From UBA5972 sp964567685 (GTDB lineage: Bacteria; Pseudomonadota; Alphaproteobacteria; Rhodobacterales; Rhodobacteraceae): DNA of 64,000 nt. The position numbers were made by a program, and so were the translations under genes. The DNA is taken from assembly GCA_964567685.1 (NCBI GenBank), contig CAZMNO010000017.1:1-64000 (forward strand). The letters run 5' to 3'. Positions 8,276 through 16,293 of the stretch are shown here, one piece after another. The notes below the pieces were generated by a model. It was not told the origin of the DNA and searched no databases. It was given only the letters and a program-made list of their open reading frames with translations. Each line of letters opens with the position of its first letter. Position 1 is the stretch's first letter.

Positions 8276-9181
8276 ATGGATCGGTTAACAGAAATGGAAG
8301 CGTTTGCCAGTGTTGTGGATCAGGGGGGATTCACTGATGCAGCGCGCAAGATGGGAATATCAAAATCAGCAGTGTCCAAGCATGTTTCATCGCTTGAGGC
8401 ACGCCTTGGCGCACGGTTGCTGAACCGGACAACGCGCCGGGTCAGCCCGACGGAAATCGGCCTTGCCTATTACGACAAAGCCCGCCGCGTTCTGAATGAC
8501 GCCGGCGAGGCGGATGCGATGGTCACGTCAATGCAGGCAGCCCCGAGCGGATCATTGCGTTTGTCGGCGGCAACTGATTTCGGGGTCAATCATATCTCTA
8601 ACGCTTTGGGCGCTTTCTTGCATCAATACCCGGAGATCAACGTCAATCTGGTTTTGAGCAATCGGTATGTCGAACTGATCTCCGAAGGGTTTGATCTGGC
8701 AATTCGCATCGGCGAGATGGAAGACAGCACATTGCGGGCACGCAAGCTGACCGAAGCAAACATGAAAATGGTCGGCGCGCCGGAATATTTCAAAGAGCAC
8801 GGACGCCCGAGCCGGATTGATGATCTGAACGAGCATATGCTGTTGCATTACTCAAATCAGTCAAGCGGCAATGTCTGGAAGCTGACGTCACCAACCGGTG
8901 AGCCAAGGCAAATCCGGACAACCGGATGTCTGACGGTCAATGATGGCCAGTCGCTTCTGACTGCGGCTTCCGCCGGGCTGGGCATCGCTTATTTGCCAAG
9001 CTTCCTTTATTACGAAAAACTCGAGCTCGGTCTTTTGGAAGAGGCAATGCCTGATCTTCCGGTCGAGCGTCGCGGTATCTATGCGGTTTATCCGCCGGGC
9101 CGTTACACCCAGCCAAAACTCCGTGCTTTCATCGACTTCCTGGTCGAACACTTCAAGCATAAGGGACCGGAAGAGTGGTAA
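8276..9181 (+). CDS. LysR-family transcriptional regulator
   Basis: DNA-binding regulator with an N-terminal winged helix-turn-helix (about 1-60, including GGFTDAARKMGISKSAVSKH) and a type-2 periplasmic-binding-like effector domain (about 90-295), 301 residues in all. I place the start at ATG 8276 because family members begin with MDRLTEMEAF-like sequence; an in-frame start at 8120 would add 52 residues with no similarity to the family. The effector domain belongs to the CrgA-type subgroup. It is divergent from the DUF1801 gene and may control it or the amino-acid lyase pair beyond. A strong terminator follows the stop. Confidence 0.93.
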   Translation: MDRLTEMEAFASVVDQGGFTDAARKMGISKSAVSKHVSSLEARLGARLLNRTTRRVSPTEIGLAYYDKARRVLNDAGEADAMVTSMQAAPSGSLRLSAATDFGVNHISNALGAFLHQYPEINVNLVLSNRYVELISEGFDLAIRIGEMEDSTLRARKLTEANMKMVGAPEYFKEHGRPSRIDDLNEHMLLHYSNQSSGNVWKLTSPTGEPRQIRTTGCLTVNDGQSLLTAASAGLGIAYLPSFLYYEKLELGLLEEAMPDLPVERRGIYAVYPPGRYTQPKLRAFIDFLVEHFKHKGPEEW

Positions 9182-9202
9182 GAATACGCACTTAGGTGCC
9201 GG

Positions 9203-9245
9203 AAGGGCTCGGTTCTTATGAGGCAGAACCGGGCCCTTTCTTTTT
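9203..9245 (+). terminator. Intrinsic terminator of the LysR gene
   Basis: A 14-bp stem (9203-9216 with 9225-9238, one G-U pair) closes an 8-nt loop and is followed by TTTCTTTTT-type sequence ending at 9245. It lies 22 bp past the LysR stop codon. Confidence 0.9.
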
Positions 9246-9270
9246 GTCGCTTGGCCACGGAAGCACGTGC

Positions 9271-10218
9271 TTATTCGGAGACTTTCAAAACCACTTCAAC
9301 ACGGCGATTGAGATCTCGCCCTTCAGGCGTTGTATTGGTCGCGCGTGGGGAAAGATAACCGACACCCTCGGCTGACAGCTGATCACGCTTTGCTCCGTAG
9401 GTGTCTACCAGTCTTTGCATGACCGATTCCGCGCGCTTGCGCGAAAGCACGATATTTCTTTCCAGTGACCCTGTCGCATCGGTATGCCCGACCAGAACAA
9501 TGGCCATTTCAGGGTTGGCCCCAAGGAAAGTTGCAAGCTCTGCAAGAGAATCAGACGGGTTTCCACTGAGATCGGAAGAGCCTTTCAGAAACTCCAGACC
9601 CTCCAGCGCAACCACGCCTTTCAGCTTTAGCAAATCGCCAAGGCTGTCACTGACCGGTCCAACCTCAACCGCGTCAGGCTGTTTTGTCGAAAACGATCCC
9701 TCGGTATGTTCTGTCGGTAAGGTGCCAATTCGCGTGACCTGAACAAATCCGCGGTCAGGGCTGCGGCTGATAAGCAGGCCGACGAAATCTTTTTCGCCAC
9801 CCAGAGCTTTGGTGGCCGCCAGGTAGCGGAAATCACCGAGGTCAACATGCATATCGGGCTCATCGACCACATCCGCCTTGAAACGGAAATCAAATCCACC
9901 GCAATCGCGTGTGCTGCATTCGTAAAGTACGACGTAACCCGCTGATTCCAGCTGCATGCGCAGCGGTATCATCAAATCGAGGGTTTTGATATCTGCTCCG
10001 GGAGTTTCCCAAACACTCCGCTCAAGAGCGCCTTCGATGGAAGTCAGGGGGATTTTTCCGTCGGCAAGTGGCCCTACTGGCATCTTCAACGCGGCGACAG
10101 GCACCGATTCTTCAAAGCCAAGAGATGTTCCATCGGGAAAACGCAAAAGTTCATCCGCCGCTACCAGAACGGGGGCGCAGGAAGCCAGGAGGCTTAGTAT
10201 GAGTGACCTTGCCTTCAT
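9271..10218 (-). CDS. OmpA-family envelope protein
   Basis: Exported protein of 315 residues with an N-terminal signal peptide (cleavage probably after VLVAA near residue 21), a middle region (about 25-200) I cannot assign, and a C-terminal OmpA-like peptidoglycan-binding domain (about 205-312) containing LVGHTDATGS and NRRVEVVL. It should sit in the periplasm or outer membrane and bind peptidoglycan. The start overlaps the stop of the AhpD-like gene as ATGA, making it the last gene of a four-gene operon. The N-terminal half shows no transmembrane-barrel pattern, so it is not a classic porin-type OmpA. Confidence 0.85.
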   Translation of the reverse strand: MKARSLILSLLASCAPVLVAADELLRFPDGTSLGFEESVPVAALKMPVGPLADGKIPLTSIEGALERSVWETPGADIKTLDLMIPLRMQLESAGYVVLYECSTRDCGGFDFRFKADVVDEPDMHVDLGDFRYLAATKALGGEKDFVGLLISRSPDRGFVQVTRIGTLPTEHTEGSFSTKQPDAVEVGPVSDSLGDLLKLKGVVALEGLEFLKGSSDLSGNPSDSLAELATFLGANPEMAIVLVGHTDATGSLERNIVLSRKRAESVMQRLVDTYGAKRDQLSAEGVGYLSPRATNTTPEGRDLNRRVEVVLKVSE

Positions 10219-10790
10219 CGGTTCTGTGAATGATACTCTATATTTGGTTGTTTATCTACTGCCGAGGAGACTCGGTTCGACATATTGAAGAATCCGGCCA
10301 CAGCCGCGATATCCCAGATGTCCCGATCCGAAAATCCGACATCGCGCAGTGCCTGCCGGTCGGGTTCTTCAATTTTGTGGCTTTCCTCGGTCATTTTGGT
10401 CGCAAAATCGAGCATTGCCTTCTGGCGCTCAGACAGGTCGGCAGCGCGGTAGTTCATCACCAACGCCTCGCCCAAAAGCGGGTCACCGGACAGTTGGCGA
10501 ACGGCCGCCCCATGGGCTGTCAGGCAGTAAAAACAATGGTTGATCGACGAAACTGCCACCGCGATCATCTCGCGCTCGAGTTTTGACAGACCGCTTGGCC
10601 CCAGCATCAGATCATTATAAAGCGCTGTGAAGCCGTTTAGCTTATCAATGTCAAAGGCATAGGCTGACAGGACATTGGGTACAAAGCCCAGTTTTTCGAC
10701 ACATATATCGAAATAGCGCTGCGTTTCCGGGGGCAAAGGATCAACCTGCGGTAAATCCAGAGCGTGGACCGGTTTATCGGCTACTGACAA
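10215..10790 (-). CDS. AhpD-like peroxidase-related enzyme
   Basis: Carboxymuconolactone decarboxylase/AhpD-fold protein of 191 residues. The redox CxxC with its downstream histidine is present in NHCFYCLTAHGAAVR. Family members reduce peroxides or act as thiol-disulfide partners; this one belongs to the uncharacterised peroxidase-related subgroup. The start is a TTG at 10790 with AAGGGG seven bases upstream. It follows the GNAT gene by 12 bp and overlaps the OmpA-family gene by 4 bp. Confidence 0.85.
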   Translation of the reverse strand: MSVADKPVHALDLPQVDPLPPETQRYFDICVEKLGFVPNVLSAYAFDIDKLNGFTALYNDLMLGPSGLSKLEREMIAVAVSSINHCFYCLTAHGAAVRQLSGDPLLGEALVMNYRAADLSERQKAMLDFATKMTEESHKIEEPDRQALRDVGFSDRDIWDIAAVAGFFNMSNRVSSAVDKQPNIEYHSQNR

Positions 10791-10802
10791 ATGACAACCC
10801 CT

Positions 10803-11525
10803 TCATTTCATTCGATAATGGTACTTACCAGCAACCTGCATCCCAAGACCAGTGAACAATTGCCGCGCCGGCGTGTTTTCGCTTGTCGTCACCACCGACA
10901 GAAATCTGGCACCTTGTTCGGTTCCCCAGATGGCGGCGCGGCCCAATACATCGCGGGCAACACCAACACGGCGAAAATCCGGGGCCACTTCCAGCGCGTG
11001 CAGCATTGCAATTTCGTCATCTACCGCAACAAACGCTGCCCCGGCTGGCCTGTCACTGTAGCGGCTGAAGAGATAGGTCTTCGGCCCAAGGGTGCGCGAC
11101 ATGACCGCAATTCTGGCGTCACTTATTCCACCGTGATTCCAGAACTCGCGCATCAGGGCCAGGGGTTCTTCGCTCGGGATCGCTGCCAGCGGTTTTGGGT
11201 CGACTTTGGCAATCAGCTCAGAAGGCGCGGAGAAGATCAGAACCGGGTCGACAACCCGGTATCCAAGTGCATCCAGTGCGGCATCCAGATCGCCGTTGCC
11301 GTTTCGCAACATAAAAATCGGTTGTTGGCCCATTGCCTGCATTGCTGCCTCGGCGTCGACAATTTCAGTGCCGCTAACAGCCTTGTCCGTCGTTGCCGCT
11401 GAAACCCGCTTGCCACCGTCTAGACCACGGCGAAGCACCCAGGGGCCAAGGGCAATCATTTCGGCAGGCGCCCAGGTTGCATCCATTGCGCGTAACAGTC
11501 GGGCCTCGTCAGGCATAGCGGTCAT
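10803..11525 (-). CDS. GNAT-family N-acetyltransferase
   Basis: Protein of 240 residues with a C-terminal GNAT domain: the acetyl-CoA-binding motif A is recognisable as VAPDFRRVGVARDVL, followed by GARFLSVVTTSENTPARQLFTGLGM, a typical late-GNAT helix and beta-bulge. The N-terminal 100 residues look like a degenerate second GNAT-like half. The substrate is unknown. It overlaps the CinA-like gene by 4 bp (ATGA), so expression is coupled; an internal ATG at 11516 is an alternative start. Confidence 0.8.
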   Translation of the reverse strand: MTAMPDEARLLRAMDATWAPAEMIALGPWVLRRGLDGGKRVSAATTDKAVSGTEIVDAEAAMQAMGQQPIFMLRNGNGDLDAALDALGYRVVDPVLIFSAPSELIAKVDPKPLAAIPSEEPLALMREFWNHGGISDARIAVMSRTLGPKTYLFSRYSDRPAGAAFVAVDDEIAMLHALEVAPDFRRVGVARDVLGRAAIWGTEQGARFLSVVTTSENTPARQLFTGLGMQVAGKYHYRMK

Positions 11526-12256
11526 TGTTCTTTGGCCTTTGGAAACGCATGCAAAAAAGCGTTGACCGCCGTATCCAGCTTATTCTGGTTGGTGCCGCGA
11601 AAGACGATGTTGCTGCCAAATTTGCCGTTCAGGATAAAGGGGTAGGAGCCGATCGAGACATCGCCATGCTCAGCCGCAATCTCGCCCAGCGGACCGGCGA
11701 TTTCACCTTCGGGCAGGTTCGCGCGAATGGTGCGCGAAATGACCGGATCACCGCCCATCAGTTTCGGAAGGACCGAGGCCAGCATCGACTGAAAGATAAC
11801 CGGCACGCCTGCCATCACGTGAACATTTTCAAGCGAGAAACCAGGCGCAATGGACACAGGGTTGTCAATAAGTTGCGCCCCATCCGGTATGCGCGCCATC
11901 TTGAGCCGCGACGGGTTCATTTCAATGTTGTTCTTTTCATAATGCGCCGAAAGCACGTCAAACGCGTCTTTTCTGACATCGATATGGGTTTTGAATGCAT
12001 CGGCGATGGCATCTGCGGTAATATCGTCATGTGTGGGGCCGATGCCGCCGCTGGTGAACACATGATCCCAGCGCTGGCTAAGATCCTGAACAGCCTTGAC
12101 GATGTCACTGTGATCGTCGGCAACGACACGCGCCTCTTTCAGGTCAATCGCAGCGTCGGCAAGACTGTCAGCCAGATAGCCAAGGTTAACATCCTTGGTT
12201 CTTCCTGAAAGAATCTCATCCCCGATGACCAGCATCGCAGCGGTTGGATTTGCCAT
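11522..12256 (-). CDS. CinA-like molybdopterin-binding domain protein
   Basis: A 244-residue protein consisting of the CinA N-terminal (MoCF_biosynth) domain: MLVIGDEILSGRTKDVN at the start, the TSGGIGPTHDDIT nucleotide-binding motif near residue 70 and the GVP motif near 150. It lacks the C-terminal nicotinamide-nucleotide deamidase domain of full CinA, as is common in Alphaproteobacteria. I place the start at ATG 12256; an in-frame upstream start at 12595 would run antisense through sfsA. First gene of the operon CinA-like, GNAT, AhpD-like, OmpA-like, and divergent from sfsA by 48 bp. Confidence 0.88.
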   Translation of the reverse strand: MANPTAAMLVIGDEILSGRTKDVNLGYLADSLADAAIDLKEARVVADDHSDIVKAVQDLSQRWDHVFTSGGIGPTHDDITADAIADAFKTHIDVRKDAFDVLSAHYEKNNIEMNPSRLKMARIPDGAQLIDNPVSIAPGFSLENVHVMAGVPVIFQSMLASVLPKLMGGDPVISRTIRANLPEGEIAGPLGEIAAEHGDVSIGSYPFILNGKFGSNIVFRGTNQNKLDTAVNAFLHAFPKAKEQ

Positions 12257-12304
12257 TGCGCACCCGATGTTGTTCTTGTTGCAATCGAGGTATAGGACCC
12301 TTCC

Positions 12305-13021
12305 ATGCAGTTTCAAACCCCTCTGATCAAAGCAACGCTTATTCGTCGTTACAAACGGTTTCTGGCTGACATCATTTTGCCAGACGGGCAGGAGGTAACG
12401 GCCCATTGCGCCAATCCCGGTGCGATGACCGGTTTGATGGATGAAGGGGACGTTGTCTGGGTGGAACCCAATGACGACCCCAAGCGAAAGCTGAACTATA
12501 GCTGGAAGCTTGTTGAGCTTGCAGGCGGTGGCAGCGCCTGTGTCGATACGGCGCTTCCCAATACGCTGGCCGGTGAAGCGCTTGCGGCCGGGCATGTGGC
12601 GGAGCTGACGGGATATTCCGGCATCAAACGCGAAGTGAAATACGGCGATAACAGCCGGATTGATTTTCTGCTAAGCGAGGAGGAAAAACCGGACCTTTAT
12701 CTTGAAATCAAATCGGTCACGCTACGTCGCAACGGTGACTGGGCCGAGTTTCCTGACACTGTCACCAAACGCGGCACCAAGCATTTGCTGGAACTGGTGA
12801 AGATGGTTGAAAGGGGCCATCGTTCGGCCATGCTCTATATCGTTCAACGCACAGATTGCGCAAGCTTTCGAATCGCTGGTGATATCGACCCGGCCTACGC
12901 CAAAGCCTTTGATACCGCGCGTGCGGCTGGTGTTGAAATGTTGTGCTATGGTACGAATATCACGCCGACAGGCGTTAAACTTGCCGGTAGGATACCAATT
13001 GATGAAGGCAAACAATTTTGA
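12305..13021 (+). CDS. sfsA: Sugar fermentation stimulation protein homologue SfsA
   Basis: SfsA-family protein of 238 residues. Characteristic stretches are RYKRFLADI near the N terminus, HCANPGAMTGL near residue 35, and YLEIKSVTL with FPDTVTKRGTKHL in the second half; the latter resembles a nuclease-like PD-(D/E)xK core. In E. coli SfsA is described as a DNA-binding regulator of maltose metabolism, but the biochemical role elsewhere is unsettled. It is adjacent to map, 72 bp upstream on the same strand. Confidence 0.95.
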   Translation: MQFQTPLIKATLIRRYKRFLADIILPDGQEVTAHCANPGAMTGLMDEGDVVWVEPNDDPKRKLNYSWKLVELAGGGSACVDTALPNTLAGEALAAGHVAELTGYSGIKREVKYGDNSRIDFLLSEEEKPDLYLEIKSVTLRRNGDWAEFPDTVTKRGTKHLLELVKMVERGHRSAMLYIVQRTDCASFRIAGDIDPAYAKAFDTARAAGVEMLCYGTNITPTGVKLAGRIPIDEGKQF

Positions 13022-13093
13022 TGACCGGCACTGGCAATAACTGATAATTGCGACTAATTAGGCATCGAAATTGAATAGCGGACGGAGTGACCA

Positions 13094-13906
13094 TTGGAAG
13101 GCCAGACACCAGGCCGTCTGAACAGAGACGGCATTCAGATTCACACCGCTGACGAGTTTGCGGGTATGCGGGCAGCCGGTAATCTGGCGGCGCGCACGCT
13201 GGATATGATTGCTGACCATATCGAACCCGGCGTGACCACCGAGCATCTGGATAATCTCTGCCACGAGTTCATGACCACCAACGGGTCGGTTCCGGCAACG
13301 CTTGGCTATAAGGGCTATCCGAAATCCAGCTGCATTTCGATCAATCATGTCGTCTGCCACGGCATCCCGTCCGAGAAGAAACTCAAGGATGGGGATATCC
13401 TGAATATCGACGTCACCTGCATACTTGATGGCTGGTATGGCGATACATCGCGGATGTTCGTGGCCGGGCGGATGAGCCGCAAGGCCGAGCGGCTGATTCA
13501 GGTGACGCATGATGCTCTGATGCTGGGGATTGATCAGGTCAGGCCGGGCAATACTTTCGGTGATATCGGTGCCGCCATCCAGAAATATGCCGAGGCGCAG
13601 CGTTGCTCGGTTGTTCGCGATTTCTGCGGGCACGGGCTGGGGCGGGTTTTTCACTCGGCGCCGAATGTCCTTCATTACGGGCGCTGGGGAACTGGGCCGG
13701 TTCTGGAAGAGGGGATGTTCTTTACCATCGAACCGATGGTCAATCTTGGCAAAGCTGACACCAAAGTTCTGGCTGATGACTGGACAGCGGTGACAAAAGA
13801 CAAATCGCTCTCAGCGCAGTTTGAGCATTCAATCGGCGTGACCGCGGATGGGTGTGAGATATTCACGTTGTCTCCCGCAGGCAGATTTCATCCGACCTGG
13901 CGCTAG
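13094..13906 (+). CDS. map: Methionine aminopeptidase type I
   Basis: Metalloenzyme that removes the N-terminal methionine from nascent proteins. All five metal ligands are visible: Asp in DILNIDVTC, Asp in WYGDTSRMF, His in FCGHGLGR, Glu in TIEPMVN and Glu in AQFEHSIGV. The substrate histidine lies in NHVVCHGIP. Length (270 residues) fits. Translation appears to start at TTG 13094, with CGGAG about eight bases upstream. It sits between sfsA and radC on the plus strand. Confidence 0.97.
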   Translation: MEGQTPGRLNRDGIQIHTADEFAGMRAAGNLAARTLDMIADHIEPGVTTEHLDNLCHEFMTTNGSVPATLGYKGYPKSSCISINHVVCHGIPSEKKLKDGDILNIDVTCILDGWYGDTSRMFVAGRMSRKAERLIQVTHDALMLGIDQVRPGNTFGDIGAAIQKYAEAQRCSVVRDFCGHGLGRVFHSAPNVLHYGRWGTGPVLEEGMFFTIEPMVNLGKADTKVLADDWTAVTKDKSLSAQFEHSIGVTADGCEIFTLSPAGRFHPTWR

Positions 13907-13947
13907 CTTAATCATCCATTAACTGGAATCGGGCGAGGCTTAAGGGT

Positions 13948-14712
13948 ATGACCGCAAGCCGCACCCCCTCCCAATTTGCCGAGGCTCCGTTGCCGGGTTT
14001 TCATCTGGACACGCTCGCAAGACCTGTGAAAACCAAAAAAGAGGATTTTCAGAAAGACCACAGAAAACGACTGCGCCAGCGATTTAGTCAGGGCGGGCCG
14101 ACGGCTGTACCGGATTACGAATTGCTGGAGCTGGTCTTGTTTCGGGCTATTCCACGACAGGATGTCAAACCACTGGCCAAACGCCTGATCGCCGAGTTTG
14201 GCGATTTCAATCACACCATCGCGGCAGAGCCTGAGCGGCTGCTCAAGGTAAAAGGGGTTGGTGCTGTGGTGGTGGAGGAGCTCAAGATCGTTGAAGCTGC
14301 GGCACACCGGATGGCGCGGGCCCGTGTGCTTGGCCAGCCGGTTCTGTCATCCTGGGACGCGTTGCTGAACTATTGCAAAACCGTGCTTGCGCACCGGTCG
14401 CAAGAACAGTTTCGCATTCTGTTTCTTGATCGAAAGAATATTTTGATCGCTGACGAAGAACAGCAAAAGGGCACTATTGATCACGTGCCGGTTTATCCCC
14501 GTGAAGTGGTCAAGAGGGCGCTGGAGCTGAATGCCTCGGCCCTGATCCTTATTCACAACCATCCGTCCGGTGATCCAAATCCGTCAGACGCAGATGTCAC
14601 CATGACCAGTCGGATCAACGAGGCGGCGCAGGCGCTTGATCTGGTCATTCATGACCATCTGATTATCGGTAAAGGCGAAGAATTCAGCTTCCGCTCGGCT
14701 GGATTGCTGTGA
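13948..14712 (+). CDS. radC: RadC-family JAMM-domain protein
   Basis: RadC/YeeS-type protein of 254 residues: an N-terminal helix-hairpin-helix segment (about 45-105) and a C-terminal JAB/MPN domain (about 130-254) with an intact zinc-binding JAMM motif, HNHPSGDPNPSDAD. The family was named for DNA repair, but that role has been questioned; it is a metal-dependent hydrolase-like fold of uncertain substrate. The stop codon abuts the stop of the convergent next gene with no intervening base. Confidence 0.93.
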   Translation: MTASRTPSQFAEAPLPGFHLDTLARPVKTKKEDFQKDHRKRLRQRFSQGGPTAVPDYELLELVLFRAIPRQDVKPLAKRLIAEFGDFNHTIAAEPERLLKVKGVGAVVVEELKIVEAAAHRMARARVLGQPVLSSWDALLNYCKTVLAHRSQEQFRILFLDRKNILIADEEQQKGTIDHVPVYPREVVKRALELNASALILIHNHPSGDPNPSDADVTMTSRINEAAQALDLVIHDHLIIGKGEEFSFRSAGLL

Positions 14713-16275
14713 TTACCTGACCCAGACCTCGACCCGGCGATTTGAACGGCGCCCTGCTTCGGTATCGTTACAGGCAATGGGCGAGACTTCTCCCATTCCA
14801 ATCATACGGAAGTTGACTTTCGACAGATCTGCACGCGAAGCGGCGGATTTGACCAGGCTGGCCACGCGTTCAGCCCTCTGGCGCGAAATACGCCGGTTGA
14901 CCGAAGCTGCGCCAACCGAATCGGAAAAGCCGGCAAAGATCACCTGCCGTCCATCAAAATCACCAACCTCGATCATCCGCGCCAGGTCCTTAACGTGCCT
15001 TTCCGAAGTTTCGTTCAGCGCGGTACTGTCATCTTCAAAGCGAAATGTCGCCGAAAGCCGACTTGCATCCGACAGGACGTTTACGAAGCCTTTCAGGGCA
15101 GGCAGTGAAATGTCTTCGTCTGTTTCGCGCACCGCATTTGCCAGCCGCTCCTGCTGATCGGCCAGCGGTACCCAGGTCAGATTCCGCCCGACAAAGCCAA
15201 GATCATCAATGGCTGTCTGGCCGTCAAAACTGTCAAGATATGCCATGAGGTTGCGGGCAAATAACGGCAATCGCCGGCGCGCAGAGAACAGATAGAGCTC
15301 TCGCAAAAGAGGGTAATCGCCCGTCTGCAGCCCAAAGCGTGAAGGATACTGGCGAATTCCGCAGGATCCGCGAATTGCCAGCGGCTTGGTGTTTCGAATT
15401 GCTGAAAAGCTGGTGAATCCAATCGCGAAAGGATCAGCCGCCACAGCGTCTGACAATTCAGTGTCGCTGGTGAATGCCCTTCCTTGTATTGGCATATACG
15501 GTGCCTGAAGGGTGAAAAACTTGTGGTAGAAGACCGATGCCATGTCCGAACCGGTATTTCGCCGAAACGGCGTGATCTGCGCATCGTACCCACCAAGATC
15601 AGCCCAGTTTGTAATTTCGCCTGAATAGATTTTTGCTATATCGCTCAGCGACAGGGAAGAAATCGGGTTTTCCTTTGATACGACAAAAACCAGCGCATCA
15701 ACTGCCAGAACCTGATATTGGTATCGGCTTGTCAGATCACCGGCACCGGCTTCACTTGCGGTTGTCACCTCAACACCGGTTGCCGGGCGAGAGGCAAGGG
15801 CCAGATCGGCAAGACCGCTTGTCAGATCGGCAAATCCTTTGCCCGATGAACCGGGTTGGGCCTGCACCCGTGCAACGGGTACCTGCGCCCGATCGGATAA
15901 AAAATACGAATATCCACCCGCGTCATGATCCGAGCGCAGGCTTTTATGCCCGCTGGAAAACCCGAAATCCTCGATCAGGGCGGGCAGCAGGTTTTCGATC
16001 ATCGCGCTATCGCCTGAAATGGTGATATCAGCAGCATACTGGCCCGGATCGGGGCAGGCATGACCGGTACAGGTAATTCCCAGCGCGCGGACAGTCATTT
16101 CACCAAAAGCAGTGTCGATTTTATAAAACTCGCCGTCATAGCCAAGGAGTGTCCCTGAAAGCTCAACCGATCCACTGGCCGATTTCAGCACAACCTCATT
16201 TGCTAATAGATCGGAGTCACCTGAAAACAAAAGGCCGACGGCCAGTGCAATCGCGCGCCGGTTGAGTTTGGACAT
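14713..16275 (-). CDS. Phosphate-type binding protein fused to OmpA domain
   Basis: Exported protein of about 520 residues. A signal peptide (1-25) leads into a short domain of about 70 residues with two cysteines (CTGHAC), then a PstS-like type-2 periplasmic-binding domain (about 100-370; ISGDSAMIENLLPALIEDF, PVARVQAQPGSSGKGF, AKIYSGEITNWADLGG and FRRNTGSDM are typical), and finally an OmpA-like peptidoglycan-binding domain (about 400-520; VIFAGFSDSVGAASVN, NRRVEVWVR). The fusion would tether a ligand-binding domain to the cell wall instead of delivering solute to an ABC transporter. ATG 16275 is chosen over an upstream start because the signal peptide begins there. It follows an Ig-like protein gene by 18 bp. 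Confidence 0.82.
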   Translation of the reverse strand: MSKLNRRAIALAVGLLFSGDSDLLANEVVLKSASGSVELSGTLLGYDGEFYKIDTAFGEMTVRALGITCTGHACPDPGQYAADITISGDSAMIENLLPALIEDFGFSSGHKSLRSDHDAGGYSYFLSDRAQVPVARVQAQPGSSGKGFADLTSGLADLALASRPATGVEVTTASEAGAGDLTSRYQYQVLAVDALVFVVSKENPISSLSLSDIAKIYSGEITNWADLGGYDAQITPFRRNTGSDMASVFYHKFFTLQAPYMPIQGRAFTSDTELSDAVAADPFAIGFTSFSAIRNTKPLAIRGSCGIRQYPSRFGLQTGDYPLLRELYLFSARRRLPLFARNLMAYLDSFDGQTAIDDLGFVGRNLTWVPLADQQERLANAVRETDEDISLPALKGFVNVLSDASRLSATFRFEDDSTALNETSERHVKDLARMIEVGDFDGRQVIFAGFSDSVGAASVNRRISRQRAERVASLVKSAASRADLSKVNFRMIGMGEVSPIACNDTEAGRRSNRRVEVWVR

Positions 16276-16293
16276 GAAACCCCGCCACAAAAA